This document shows, one piece after another, positions 50,401-61,166 of a stretch of 64,000 bases of DNA (position 1 is its first letter; the number at the start of each line of letters is the position of its first letter). The stretch lies in contig CM039462.1 in the NCBI GenBank assembly GCA_022414725.1, positions 94,293,457-94,357,456 on the forward strand. The letters are read 5' to 3'. Position numbers and translations under genes: made by a program. This DNA comes from Microglena sp. YARC (lineage: Eukaryota; Chlorophyta; Chlorophyceae; Chlamydomonadales; Chlamydomonadaceae). The notes beneath the pieces were generated by a model. It was given only the letters and a program-made list of their open reading frames with translations. It ran no database searches and was not told the DNA's origin.

Positions 50401-51109
50401 CCTAGCACCTTCTCTGGTGGATGCTGGGCAGATAGCCAGGAGCACTGGCGCTCGGAGCACTGGATAGGTCTGCCTACCTGCATGGCGGTTACCCGCCTGC
50501 ACCTGCCAGACCAGACCAGGACACGCGCCGGGCCAGCACCTGCGCCGGAGTACTGGCGAACAGCTCTGCACCCGCCTGCACCTTCCTGAGGCCTACCTGC
50601 ATGATGGTTACCCGCCTGCACCTGCGTCAGAGTTCTGGCGGACATTACTACATACCCATATGGCATGCATCCTTAGCTACCGTTCCAAGATTTCCATAGA
50701 GTCTGGTTTGGTTATGAATTGCATTGTAGTGGTAGACTGCAATTGTAGCCCAGTCTTAGCTGCCTTGTGCCTGTGTTGACCAAGTTACTGCTTGCCAACA
50801 GGTTGCCTTGTTTATTGGTTAATCTTTGCCGGGAGTGTGGTTGGGTGTTTATGTTGTGATTGGTACTTTACACGACATTGACATATGGATCATGTACACC
50901 TGCAGTTCTTCTATTTTACTGTGTTCTTGCCCACCTCGGCCACCTACCTATTTACTAGGTTTGTTTTAGTGGCCCATTACTGCAATAGGTAAAGCAAAGA
51001 TGTGTAGTTGAGGCCTGCTTGACTTGCATAGCATGACTGATGAAATGTCATAGCCCAGAAGAATTTAGCCCTTTTGCCTGTTCCGTCTAGGCATTCAGTG
51101 GATCAAGTT

Positions 51110-51700
51110 TTCTTTGACTGGTTTTAGGATTGATTTTTTTATGATCGGGAGGACTGTGGGTATTCTGAGTTTGGTTTTCTCAATCATTCGCTCGTTGGGT
51201 TTGACAATGCTCCCGATTATGATCGGGAGGACTGTGAGTATTCCGAATTTGGTTTTCTCAATCATTCGCTCGTTGGGTTTGACAATGCTCCCGATTATGA
51301 TCGGGAGGACTGTGAGTATTCCGAATTTGGTTTTCTCAATCATTCGCTCGTTGGGTTTGACAATGCTCCCGATTAAGATCGGGAGGACTATGGGTATGCC
51401 GCGTACAAAAAAAAAAAAAAAAATGCCGAGTACATGTTTTCTGAATCATTCGCTTGTTGGGTTTGTCAGTGCTCCCGATTATGATCGGGTGGACTCTGTG
51501 TATTCCGAATTTGGTTTTCTCAATCATTCGCTCGTTGGGTTTGTCATTGCTCCCGATTATGATCGGGAGGACTGTGTGTATTCCGAATTTGGTTTTCTCA
51601 ATCATTCGCTCGTTGGGTTTGTTAGTGCTCCCGATTATGATCGGGAGGACTATGGGTATTCTGAGTTTGGTTTTTCTCTATATCTGAATCTGATTTTGAA
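51110..51700. repeat. ~79-bp hairpin-repeat array, forward arm
   Basis: About seven units each contain the hairpin CTCCCGATTATGATCGGGAG followed by GACTGTG.GTATTC and TCAATCATTCGCTCGTTGGG. It ends in GAATCTGAATCT hexamers and a poly-A interruption at 51408-51422. The mirrored arm is at 52910-53790. Confidence 0.95.
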
Positions 51701-51752
51701 TCTGAATCTGAATCTGAATCATTTGCTTTACCAACCTATTTGTCTTCCGCAG

Positions 51753-52046
51753 GGTCTACAATGACAGTACCGTGGAAGTAAAACTCCAATCGGACGGGAA
51801 GGATTTGGGATGCGGCGTCATGGACGAATGGACCAAGGAGCGCCAAGTGCCAATGAACATCGAAGTCGTTGTTGGTGGACCAAACTTCCATGTTACGGCT
51901 ACGCACGCTCACTGGATGAGGTTTCGCGGCGAATGCAGGCATATGTGCGGAGCATTCTGGTCGACACTCACCCTTGCGGAAGTCAAGACAGCCCAGTTGC
52001 TTGAAGTCACTAGCATTCGGAGGCCCATGTCAGGAGCTGGGCTATA
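51753..52046 (+). pseudogene. Exon-like segment, forward arm
   Basis: After TTTGTCTTCCGCAG (acceptor-like) it reads VYNDSTVEVKLQSDGKDLGC, GVMDEWTKERQVPMNIEVVV and THAHWMRFRGECRHMCGA. A near-identical segment lies inverted at 52580-52880, where the protein is two residues longer and continues. Family unknown; probably an internal exon of an element-borne gene. Confidence 0.5.
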
Positions 52047-52305
52047 AGGAGATACCAATTTGAATACGATGACCTTACAAAGTTGTCGGCGATCTGTCCT
52101 CTTCGTTGATTGTAGGAAGCTGACCTCGTCGCGCCTTTCCCGACTTCTTCGCGGAGGCTGTAGGAAATGTAAAGAGTGCAGAAGTTACGCAATATCCTAT
52201 CGAAATTGAAAGCGGCAAGTGCGGTCAGCACACAATGGTTGTTTCGAACGGTGTACATCCCACCGCGTACGTAACATTCAAAATGTACCTGTCAGATTTG
52301 AAAAC

Positions 52306-52880
52306 TTAACCTGAGCCACGGTGCAGCAGTACAGTCCGTTCGATTGCTCTCTTACCGGCGTCAGGTGAAGGCCCTTTTGGTGTACATCGAGGTGACGTCC
52401 TCCTGTCGCTAGGACCAAACTCCTCAAAATCGCTCCTGAGCTTTCCTTCGCATATCTCAACCCACGCCCTAGTTTCCTCAAGCTCTTTGTCGGCGATAAA
52501 TTCGCCCTCGCCGACCCTGACAGGCTTGCTGCGCATTGTCAACCACCAACCCAAGAGCCTGAATGTGAACTGGTATCCATGATAGGGCTCCTAACATGGG
52601 CCTCCGAATGCTAGTGCCTTCAAGCAACTGGGCTGTCTTGACTTCCGCAAGGGTGAGTGTCGACCAGAATGCATCTGCTCCGCACATATGCCTGCATTCG
52701 CCGCGAAACCTCAACCAGTGAGCGTGCGTAGCCGTAACATAGAAGTCTGGTCCACCAACAACGACTTCGATGTTCATTGGCGCTTGGCGCTCCTTGGTCC
52801 ATTCGTCCATGACGCCGCATCCCAAATCCTTCCTGGCAGATTGGAGTCTTACTTCCACGGTACTGTCATTGAAGACCCTG
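52306..52880 (-). pseudogene. Exon-like segment, reverse arm
   Basis: It mirrors the forward-arm exon (VEVRLQSARKDLGCGVMDEW; HWLRFRGECRHMCGADAFWS). It then shifts frame near 52560 into a further plausible stretch (LLGWWLTMRSKPVRVGEGEF; KELEETRAWVEICEGKLRSD) ending at 52306, which is missing from the forward arm. Confidence 0.5.
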
Positions 52881-52909
52881 CGGAAGACAAATAGGTTGGT
52901 AAAGCAAAT

Positions 52910-53790
52910 GATTCAGATTCAGATTCAGATTCAAAATCAGATTCAGATTTAGAGAAAAACCAAACTCAGAAAACCCATAGTCCTCCCGATCATAATCGGG
53001 AGCATTGTCAAACCCAACGAGCGAATGATTGAGAAAACCAACTTCGGAATACACACAGTCCTCCCGATCATAATCGGGAGCACTGACAAACCCAACGAGC
53101 GAATGATTCAGAAAACATGTACTCGGCATTTTTTTTTTTTTTTTTTTTTACTCGGCATACCCATAGTCCTCCCGATCATAATCGGGAGCATTGTCAAACC
53201 CAACGAACGAATGATTGAGAAAAACCAAACTCAGAATACCCGCAGTCCTCCCTATCACAATCGGGAGCATTGACAAACCCAGCGAGCGAATGATTGAGAA
53301 AACCAAATTCGGAATACACATAGTCCTCCCGATCATAATCGGGAGCATTGTCAAACCCAACGAGCGAATGATTGAGAAAACCAAATTCGGAATACACACA
53401 GTCCTCCCGATCATAATCGGGAGCACTGACAAACCCAACGAGCGAATGATTCAGAAAACATGTACTCGGCATTTTTTTTTTTTTTATACTCGGCATACCC
53501 ATAGTCCTCCCTATCATAATCGGGAGCATTGTCAAACCCAACGAACGAATGATTGAGAAAAACCAAACTCAGAATACCCACAGTCCTCTTGATCATAATC
53601 GGGAGCATTGTCAAACCCAACGAGCGAATGATTGAGAAAAACCAAACTCAGAATACACACAGTCCTCCCGATCATAATCGAGAGCATTGTCAAACCCAAC
53701 GAGCGAATGATTGTGAAAACCAAATTCAGTATACACATAGTCCTCCCGATCATAATTGGGAGCATTGACAAACCCAACGACCCTATTCGC
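52910..53790. repeat. Hairpin-repeat array, reverse arm
   Basis: About eleven units of the same ~79-bp repeat in the opposite orientation (CCTCCCGATCATAATCGGGA with CATTGTCAAACCCAACGAGC), interrupted by poly-T tracts at 53131-53149 and 53474-53485. With 51.1-52.05 kb it forms a large inverted duplication around a ~0.5-kb centre. Confidence 0.95.
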
Positions 53791-53882
53791 TTGAAGTCAC
53801 CTACTACACTGCTAGCTCCCAGGCAGATGCCTGGTCACCAGCTGCTAGAGTGGGTGTCGGACCTAAGCCTGGCACCGTTACT

Positions 53883-53954
53883 GATACAGCTATAGGCTGT
53901 ATCATAACATTCCCCCCAATCCCAGGAATTCTGGGTACCAGAATTCCTGGGATT
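53883..53954. other. Pair of strong palindromes
   Basis: GATACAGC-TATAG-GCTGTATC at 53883-53903 is followed by a perfect 17-bp inverted repeat AATCCCAGGAATTCTGG with a 3-base loop (GTA) at 53918-53954. They lie between the reverse hairpin array and the first exon of the transposase-like gene. Confidence 0.85.
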
Positions 53955-54039
53955 CCACAACACAAGTCATAAGGAGTAAGCCAGACAAATATTCCCGTGG
54001 AGAAGAAAAGTAGGGGGAAAGCTATCCTAAAACCAGTCA

Positions 54040-56506
54040 AGGCGTAGGTATGACATCCGTGAAAAACTGTATGAACAGTATCCAAAGCTCTTCTTGCACG
54101 CATCTGCTGATGCAATGGACAACAAGAAGACTAATCTTCCTCAGTCACGCCACTTCTCACATACAAAGAAGACCGCAGGAGGTGAACTTCTAAAGACACG
54201 CATCATGTGTGAGTATAAATACAGCGCATGTAGGACATGTCCTCCCGATCATAATCGGGAGCATACACAGTATTTAAAACTTGAAATGATTACTTAACAA
54301 AATAATGCTAATATTCTGACTTCATGTTTCCTTCTATGTTAACTCAGGATTATTCTCCCAGGGAAGAGGCTTCATTGGTTATTGGGCTTTGCCACTCTAC
54401 TCGCAGTCCATCAATCTGACTATATCATGCTTCCAACATTTCTTCAACCGGGTCCTTGAAGAAGAGGGGCAGCTTCCACCGTATTGCTTCTTGCAAATGG
54501 ACAACGCGGCAAAGGACAACAAGAACGCTTTCATGTTCGCATACTTGTCCTTGTTGGTTGAGATGAACTGGTTTGAGGAAGTGTACGTCCATTTCCTCCC
54601 TCCCGGACACACACATAGCAATCTTGACCAAAAGTACTCTGTGATCTCGCAAGGGTTAAAGAACATGGAAGTGTACACCCTGGACCATCTGATGGGCATT
54701 GTTGGTAACTTATTCAAGAGAATGGGCCCTTACACAAGGCAAGACGTCGTGACCTCTATAGGGGACTTCTCCGCTGTCCTCCTAGACAACGTTTACAAGT
54801 TGTTCGGTCATGCCACTAGCACCGTCAAAGGAGTTAATCGCCGTTTACACGCATTCAAGATAACGAAAGGTCCCAACGGGAGAGTCGGTAAGAATACTTG
54901 ATATACTGATATATACAAATTAAATGCTACCGTGCGTGTATGTACTGTCTGCACAATGCTCCCGATTATGCTCGGGAGGAATATGGGTGTGCCATGTCCT
55001 CATTGATTTACATGTACAGTCTTCAATAGAAATTAAATGATACAAAGGAAGTTGTACCTAGGACCTAGGATGTATTATCCAAGGGATGCTCCCGAGTATA
55101 GTCGGGAGGAATATGGGTGTCCTAAATGATTCACTAATATACAATACATGTTTGCACACCAACAATTGCAGGGGTCTATTACAAGGAGTATGACGAGTCA
55201 GGATCTTGGAGAGGACAGTGGGACAATGACGCTGAACCTATTTACGTCCTCCAAGGCTTCCCACTGGTGGACACCAGAACAGTATTTAAGGAAGCCCCCA
55301 AGATCAAGATTGAAGAGCTCGAGAATATCGAGGCAAACTGGGCGGCTGTCTGGAAGACTATTCATAATGAGAAGCCCAGAGGTGACGTCCTTGCAGGCCA
55401 CATGGCCGATGGTCCTGTACAAACCGCCGGTGACGACCGTGCAGGACCCGTAGCTGATGTCCGTGTACGACACGCAGCGGAGGACCTTCTAGAACCAGCA
55501 GCCGATGACCAGCAGCTGATGGATGAACCAGCAGCCGATGGCCCATCCCATGCCCAGTCCTTCAAACATATTGCAGAGAAGCTTCGTGAAACTTGGGAAG
55601 CCAGCAATAAGTGGTGGACTGATTTCTTCAACGTTGAGAAGAGTTATTGGAGCACTCAACCAGATGATGCTGTGACTGGGGAGTACCCGAAAGACCAACA
55701 TTTTCGTCGACTTCCCATCGGAGTTGTCCGCAACCAGTCGTGTTCTGACACAGTCTGAGAAATCAATGGCCAAGCGCTTGATAGCAGCATTGGATGACTT
55801 GTCCATGGATGTGTCAGACATTTTACCTGCAAGTAACGAGATTGCCAAGACTATGAAGGTCGCACACACTTTGGAGACTACTATGGAAAGGCCAGAGGAG
55901 GAGGATGTGTTGTACTTATATTCTTCACAAGGGACGAAGCCGGATAGAAGAATAGCCTACGAGCCCACTACTGATTTGGTTGTTGGTCATGTCGCTGTGG
56001 TCAAGGTACAAATGGATGACTCTAGCGGATTGAGAGGATGGGACGTGGTGGAGGTCAAATCACTACCAGTGAATGGAGAAGTGGAATGTGTGTATTTAAA
56101 GCCCTTGTACTCTGGGGCTCAGAAGTTGGTGTACACTGAAACACAATACCCAACTTGGCCAGAAGATTGGATGGACCACAAGCTTGTGCCTATTACCGTG
56201 GGGGTGAGGAGAAAAGCAACATGGACGGGCAATATTCCCATTGACGCATTTCAATTTAGCTGCGAACCCACCAAGGGTATGAAGATCCAGAGAAATTACC
56301 ACACAAGCATGCTCCTAGCTTGTCAATCCATTGAGAAGGACACCAGGGCAGAGGCTGTGCAATCGGATGGAGACAATGTAGACATTGCTGAGGAGGAGGA
56401 GATGGAGGAGGAGGAAGATGGGGATGGGGACATGGAGGAGGAGAAGGATGAGGAGGAGGAGGACGAGGAGGGGGGGAGGAGGAGGAGTAAGATGTTTGAC
56501 ACATAG
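54040..56506 (+). CDS. Spliced DUF7869-like transposase-type protein of the 8-kb element
   Basis: Exon-like blocks: ~54040-54208 (YDIREKLYEQYPKLFLHASA, DAMDNKKTNLPQSRHFSHTK), 54346-54886 and 55171-56506. The second block has LPPYCFLQMDNAAKDNKNAF, EMNWFEEVYVHFLPPGHTHS and NLDQKYSVISQ, the D..N, LV..F and GHTH..D signature of DUF7869-type proteins that accompany eukaryotic DNA elements. The junction 54886/55171 (GTAAGA..TTGCAG) restores frame across a split Gly codon. The first junction is unresolved: the best donor, GTGAGT, would create a stop. The last block shifts frame near 55740 and ends in a long Glu/Asp-rich tail plus RRRRS. Likely the mobilising enzyme; fold and catalysis are inferred. 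Confidence 0.6.
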
Positions 56507-56864
56507 CCGTTTTTTACTAAATTAGAAAAATTAAATGAATTATACTTACGATTTTTATTGTAAGATGTAAAAGCTGAATTCTGCCTGCCGACTTATAACC
56601 GTCCGCTTTCCCTTTATTTCTTACAATTATAATTGTAAGACACGAATTGATGTTAACACCTTTTGTTACAAAATATGGCATTTCAACGTTGTAACATTCG
56701 CAATCTGTACGTTTCTCCGTCTTTCAAGCTCATTTCAAGCATATTTTGTCAAAATTGACTACAATCTTACGATTTTTATCGTAAGATTGCATTTGAAAAG
56801 CATCAAAAGACCCCCAAAAAGTGATTGTAAGATTGGAAATCCGTTCGGAAGCAGGAACGCCCAT

Positions 56865-57450
56865 TTGTAAGTACCAGCTCAACTCGATCTAGCATCCTGT
56901 CAGTTATCGAACAGTCGCGCCAGTGCAGGAAGGCATTGCAGCAGCAGTAGCAGCAGCAGCTAACAACTATCCTGTAAGCTATATCCGACCAGCTCAACTC
57001 GATCTAGCATCCTGTCAGTTATCGAACAGTCACACCAGTGCAGGCAGGCATTGCAGCAGCAGCATCTAACAACTATCCTGTAAGCTATATCCGACCAGCT
57101 CAACTCGATCTAGCATCCTGTCAGTTATCGAACAGTCGCGCCAGTGCAGGCAGGCATTGCAGCAGCAGCAGCAGCAGCAGCAGCATCTAACGACTATCCT
57201 GTAAGCTATATCCGACCAGCTCAACTCGATCTAGCGTTATCGAACAGTCGCGCCAGTGCAGGCAGGCATTGCAGCAGCAGCAGCAGCAGCAGCATCTAAC
57301 AACTATCCTGTAAGCTATATCCGACCAGCTCAACTCGATCTAGCATCCTGTCAGTTATCGAACAGTCGCGCCAGTGCAGGCAGGCAGGCAGGCAGGCAGC
57401 AGCAGCAGCAGCAGCAGCAGCATCTAACAACTATCCTGTAAGCTATATCC
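56865..57450. repeat. CAG-rich tandem array (block A3)
   Basis: About five units of ~100-120 bp with AGCTCAACTCGATCTAGCAT, TTATCGAACAGTCGCGCCAG, (CAG)n of varying length and ATCTAACAACTATCCTGTAA. Homologous to the arrays at 9.2 and 28.1 kb. Confidence 0.92.
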
Positions 57451-57479
57451 GACCAACTTCACCTGGTTGATTGAACAAA

Positions 57480-57620
57480 CGCGATTGAGCGAGCGAGCAA
57501 GCACTTCCTGAGCAATGCGAGCAAGCACATCCTGAGCGATGCGAGCAAGCACTTCCTGAGCAATGCGAGCAAGCACTTCCTGAGCTATGCGAGCAAGCAC
57601 TTCCTGAGCAATGCAATTCG
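57480..57620. repeat. ~29-bp tandem repeat
   Basis: Five units of GCGAGCAAGCACTTCCTGAG-CAAT, a local amplification of a segment present once in blocks A1 (9878) and A2 (28695). Confidence 0.9.
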
Positions 57621-57772
57621 GCAATGCAATTCAAATTAGTGAACAGGCGATGCAACTCGTCGAGAAATCATGGAAGCTATTTCAAAGACACCTCACCTTG
57701 GGCTTCCGAATTTCCAGGAATTGAGAGGTAACCAGCGAAAGATGTGGTGCTTCCTCGCTGGACCGAGCAGAT

Positions 57773-60332
57773 AACACATAACATAACATAACATTACATG
57801 TTAAAGTCTACTTGACACCGCGAGGGTGTATGAGACTCTGTGCTTTAAACAAAAAGAAAAAGCACCCACAAAGCAAAAAAACCCATTACATCAGGGGTGT
57901 GTCGAGGACAAACAAACCAAACTCCCAACCACCGTTTTGGTGGCGTAGGTATTAAACCCCTTAGAGCAGGACCCAGATCTCAACCACTTACAGTGGCGGA
58001 GGTAAGAAGCTAACAAATGAGAAGTCTCAAGAAGAAAAAAAAGGGATAATAAATTACGGTGCCACTAAGCAGTCCAGGGCTTCCTGTCTTGCTCTTCTAC
58101 AAGTAGAAAGATAGTCGGCTAGGTTGCTCCAAAAAGACTTAGTGCCATTTCCATTCATAAAGGTTCTGAATGTGGAATCGCAGAATTCCACATTCCATAC
58201 GGTTAAGTCGGTATCCTCATGGACATGCCTATAAATATCTGTAAACAGATTCTGGTAGCGGAGGCGAATATCATTATAAAAAAGGGCACTCAAACATATG
58301 CATTTCATCCTCAGTTTTTTGGAACCCACACATTTGACAGTGTCTCATTGAGCGAGGGATGTGTGCTCTATCCACCACCCTCATTATTTCTGTGTTCAGC
58401 CAATGGGAACCCATTCTAAACTGTGCTATAGAACGAATCTGATCCTGCTTATGTAAGGCGGATGTAAAGGGAATCAAGCCATTCTCATCATTGCTGTTGG
58501 CTGCGAACCATTTTTGGTATCGGAGGCGTTTAAAGCCAACCCTTCTCTCATCAGGGATGTCTCTAACTGCATTGGTGTCACTTGGGTACTTAAACCTCCA
58601 TGACTCAAAAACTTCAGACATAATACCTTCGACATCGACAGCCTCCAAAATGTTGATGTTTTTACTGGATCCTAGCTTGTGGAGAGCACAACGCAAGTCA
58701 TGAACCCAGCCAGTGTTGGAGTCAAAAGATTCCTCAAGAGCCATTCTAATGAGATCCTCAGGTTCTTTATGTATGGTCTTGTTCCAGAAGCGCAAAGCTT
58801 GTTTAAGCCAAGCAAAACACAACGGGGTTCTACCCAGCTCTTCCATGATAATATTAGATGTAGTAGATTGGCAAACACCCAACATTTGTTTAAGTATACC
58901 TCTATGCCATTTCTCACAAGCATGGTCATTTGAGATAAGTGTGTTGTTCAGAATAGAAGGAGCCCACACCTCACAGCCAAAATTCAGGATAGGTTGTACA
59001 AGAGAATCAAACAGGTGGGTGAGAATATCAATATTGTATATCTCCATAGTATGGCATCGCCTACGAAGCATGTGGTGTGCCTTTTGGGCCTTAGTGAGCA
59101 TCCTAGAAAAAGCAGCTTTTGCACGATTGCTTGAGTCACCATCCACAAAGAGGGATCCCAAGTAGATAAAAGATAACTTTGTAGAAAGTTGTGCTCCATC
59201 ATAGACAAATTTGTAATCAGGATCCATGCGGGCCTCATCACAGAATTGTTTGTTGAAAACGACAATCTCAGTTTTCTTTATATTCACAGCCATCTTAGTA
59301 GCCTCGCAGAAATCTCTCAGGCAGTCAAGCATCGCTTGCATATCTGCCGGGGATTCTGCCATTATAGCTAGGTCATCAGCATAAAGTAACAGTTGCAGAA
59401 TCTTTCCCCTAAGCTCAGCCCCTACATTTGGGAGCTTGGATTGGAGGAACGATTCAATTCTATCAATGAACAGACCGAATAGGAGTGGGGATAGGGGGTC
59501 TCCTTGTTTAACTCCTACAAGGGATGGAAAGGAGGATCCAATGTCCCCATGTAGGCGAACTTGGAAAACAACATGATTATACATGGACTTCAGAATACTG
59601 AGATAGGGGTCCTTGACTCCTAGCCTTGCTAAGCAATCCCATAGCAAGTCTCTGTTGACCCAATCATAAGCCTTCTTGAAATCAACAAAAGCCACAAAGA
59701 GTGGTTTTTTCTTTTCTCTATATTTATCTACAATATGGTTAAGAATGAATGATGCATCTGCAGTACCCCTACCACTTCTAAATCCATATTGGCCAGCGGC
59801 TCTGAGGTTGAATTCTTCTGACCAATCATCTAGTCTACGTAGCATGCAAAGGGAGAAGATCTTTCCTATGGAGTTGCTCACCGCAAGACCTCGATAGTTG
59901 TCCTTGTCATACACACTGCCTTTGGATTTGGGTACGGGTACCAAGGCAGCTGCAGCCCATTGGCTAGGGTAAGAAGTCTTCCAGATGAGATTAAACAGGT
60001 TAGTCATAGCTTGTACAAATCGGGAGTTGGCCTCATGGGAAGCAAATCTGTACCATTCTGCAGGGATACCATCTACCCCGGGGGAGGAGTTTTTCCGTAG
60101 GGATTGGAGAACAGAAAACACCTCCTGGGTGGTAAAGTCTTGACATAACCATGTTGGTGCGGCCTCTATCTGAGGTCCATCAGCTTGAGGGACAAAGTCC
60201 CTAGCATCCAGACTTGGATCAATACCTACTTGCACATCAAAGAGGTCTGCAAAATAATCAGTCCAATCATGAATTGTGATATCTGCCGTAGTGGCCTTGT
60301 TAGGCTCACGCACGTCTTTCCAAAAACTTTTC
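57773..60332 (-). mobile_element. 5'-truncated LINE (copy 2)
   Basis: It matches 38549-41098 of copy 1 at near identity in reverse orientation. The 3' tail is of the TTATG type (ACATAACATAACATAACATT on the plus strand). The 5' truncation is at about 60332. It interrupts block A3 between CCTCGCTGGACCGAGCAGAT and ACCTACCAAACCCTTATCAT, whose uninterrupted equivalents are at ~10000-10030 and ~28820-28855. Confidence 0.93.
58054..60313 (-). pseudogene. Reverse-transcriptase part of LINE ORF2, copy 2
   Basis: From VREPNKATTADITIHDWTDY it carries the FVDFKKAYDW, GVKQGDPLSPLLFGLF and LLLYADDLAIMA motifs. An extra T in a T run (at about 58275-58285) shifts frame within the zinc-knuckle region, so the frame ends CPFL and the last ~80 residues lie in another frame. 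The endonuclease and ORF1 are absent through 5' truncation. A few substitutions distinguish it from copy 1 (MYNHVV versus MHIHVV). Confidence 0.9.
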
Positions 60333-60431
60333 GGATGAACCTACCAAACCCTTATCATGTTTCAGCTGAAGCTCGCGACGTATCCTGTGACACGTCACCT
60401 TTCACCGATGCGAGCGTTTGCGGTCAGCCAG

Positions 60432-61025
60432 CATTCCGACGCGTCATGGGCGTACATCGAAATATCTGGCTGGCGTAGTAGTAGTAGTAGCGTAGTAGTA
60501 GCGTAGTAGTAGTAGCGTGCCTTTACTTCAGCGCAACTTCTGAACCCACCACAGGAAAATTCCGACGCGTCATGGGAAGTACATCGAAATCTCTGGCTGG
60601 CGTAGTAGTCGTAGCGTAGTAGTAGCGTAGTAGTAGTAGTAGCGTGCCTTTACTTCAGCGCAACTTCTGAACCCACCACAGGAAAATTCCAACGCGTCAT
60701 TGGAAGTACATCGAAATATCTGGCTGGCGTAGTAGTAGTAGTAGCGTAGTAGTAGTAGCGTGCCTTTACTTCAGCGCAACTTCTGAACCCACCACAGGAA
60801 AATTCCGACGCGTCATTGGAAGTACATTGAAATATCTGGCTGGCGTAGTAGTAGTAGTAGCGTAGTAGTAGTAGCGTGCCTTTACTTCAGCGCAACTTCT
60901 CAACCCGCCACCGGAAAATTCCGACGCGTCATTGGAAGTACATCGAAATATCTGGCTGGCGTAGTAGTAGTAGTAGCGTAGTAGTAGTAGCGTGCCTTTA
61001 CTTCAGCGCAACTTCTCAACCCGCC
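60432..61025. repeat. 116-128-bp tandem repeat with GTA microsatellite
   Basis: Five units of ATTCCGACGCGTCAT, TCGAAATATCTGGCTGGC, (GTA)n/GCGTAGTA and GTGCCTTTACTTCAGCGCAA. It is followed at 61050-61115 by four ATCTAATTGAATCTGC units directly before the chromodomain gene. Confidence 0.93.
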
Positions 61026-61166
61026 CTTCGTCCTTCGTCTACTACTACTACATCTAATTGAATCTGCATCTAATTGAATCTGCATCTAATTGAATCTGCA
61101 TCTAATTGAATCTACATCTTCAGCAACAGCCAAGGGACAAGTTCATCAGTGGACTTATTCGACGAG

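Larger units (their letters stand above)
48858..56865. mobile_element. 8.0-kb DNA transposon with 29-bp terminal inverted repeats
   Basis: Both ends read AATGGGCGTTCCTGCTTCCG followed by AACGGATTT inward, a perfect 29-bp inverted repeat. Subterminal regions carry hairpins of the form CTTACGAT..ATCGTAAG and ATCTTACAA..TTGTAAGAT, three in the left ~200 bp and several in the right ~350 bp. The interior has a spliced transposase-like gene (54.0-56.5 kb), a large inverted duplication with hairpin arrays, and repeat-rich filler. A 166-bp MITE with related ends is at 23.05 kb, and end fragments are at 18.58 and 62.26 kb. Confidence 0.85.
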
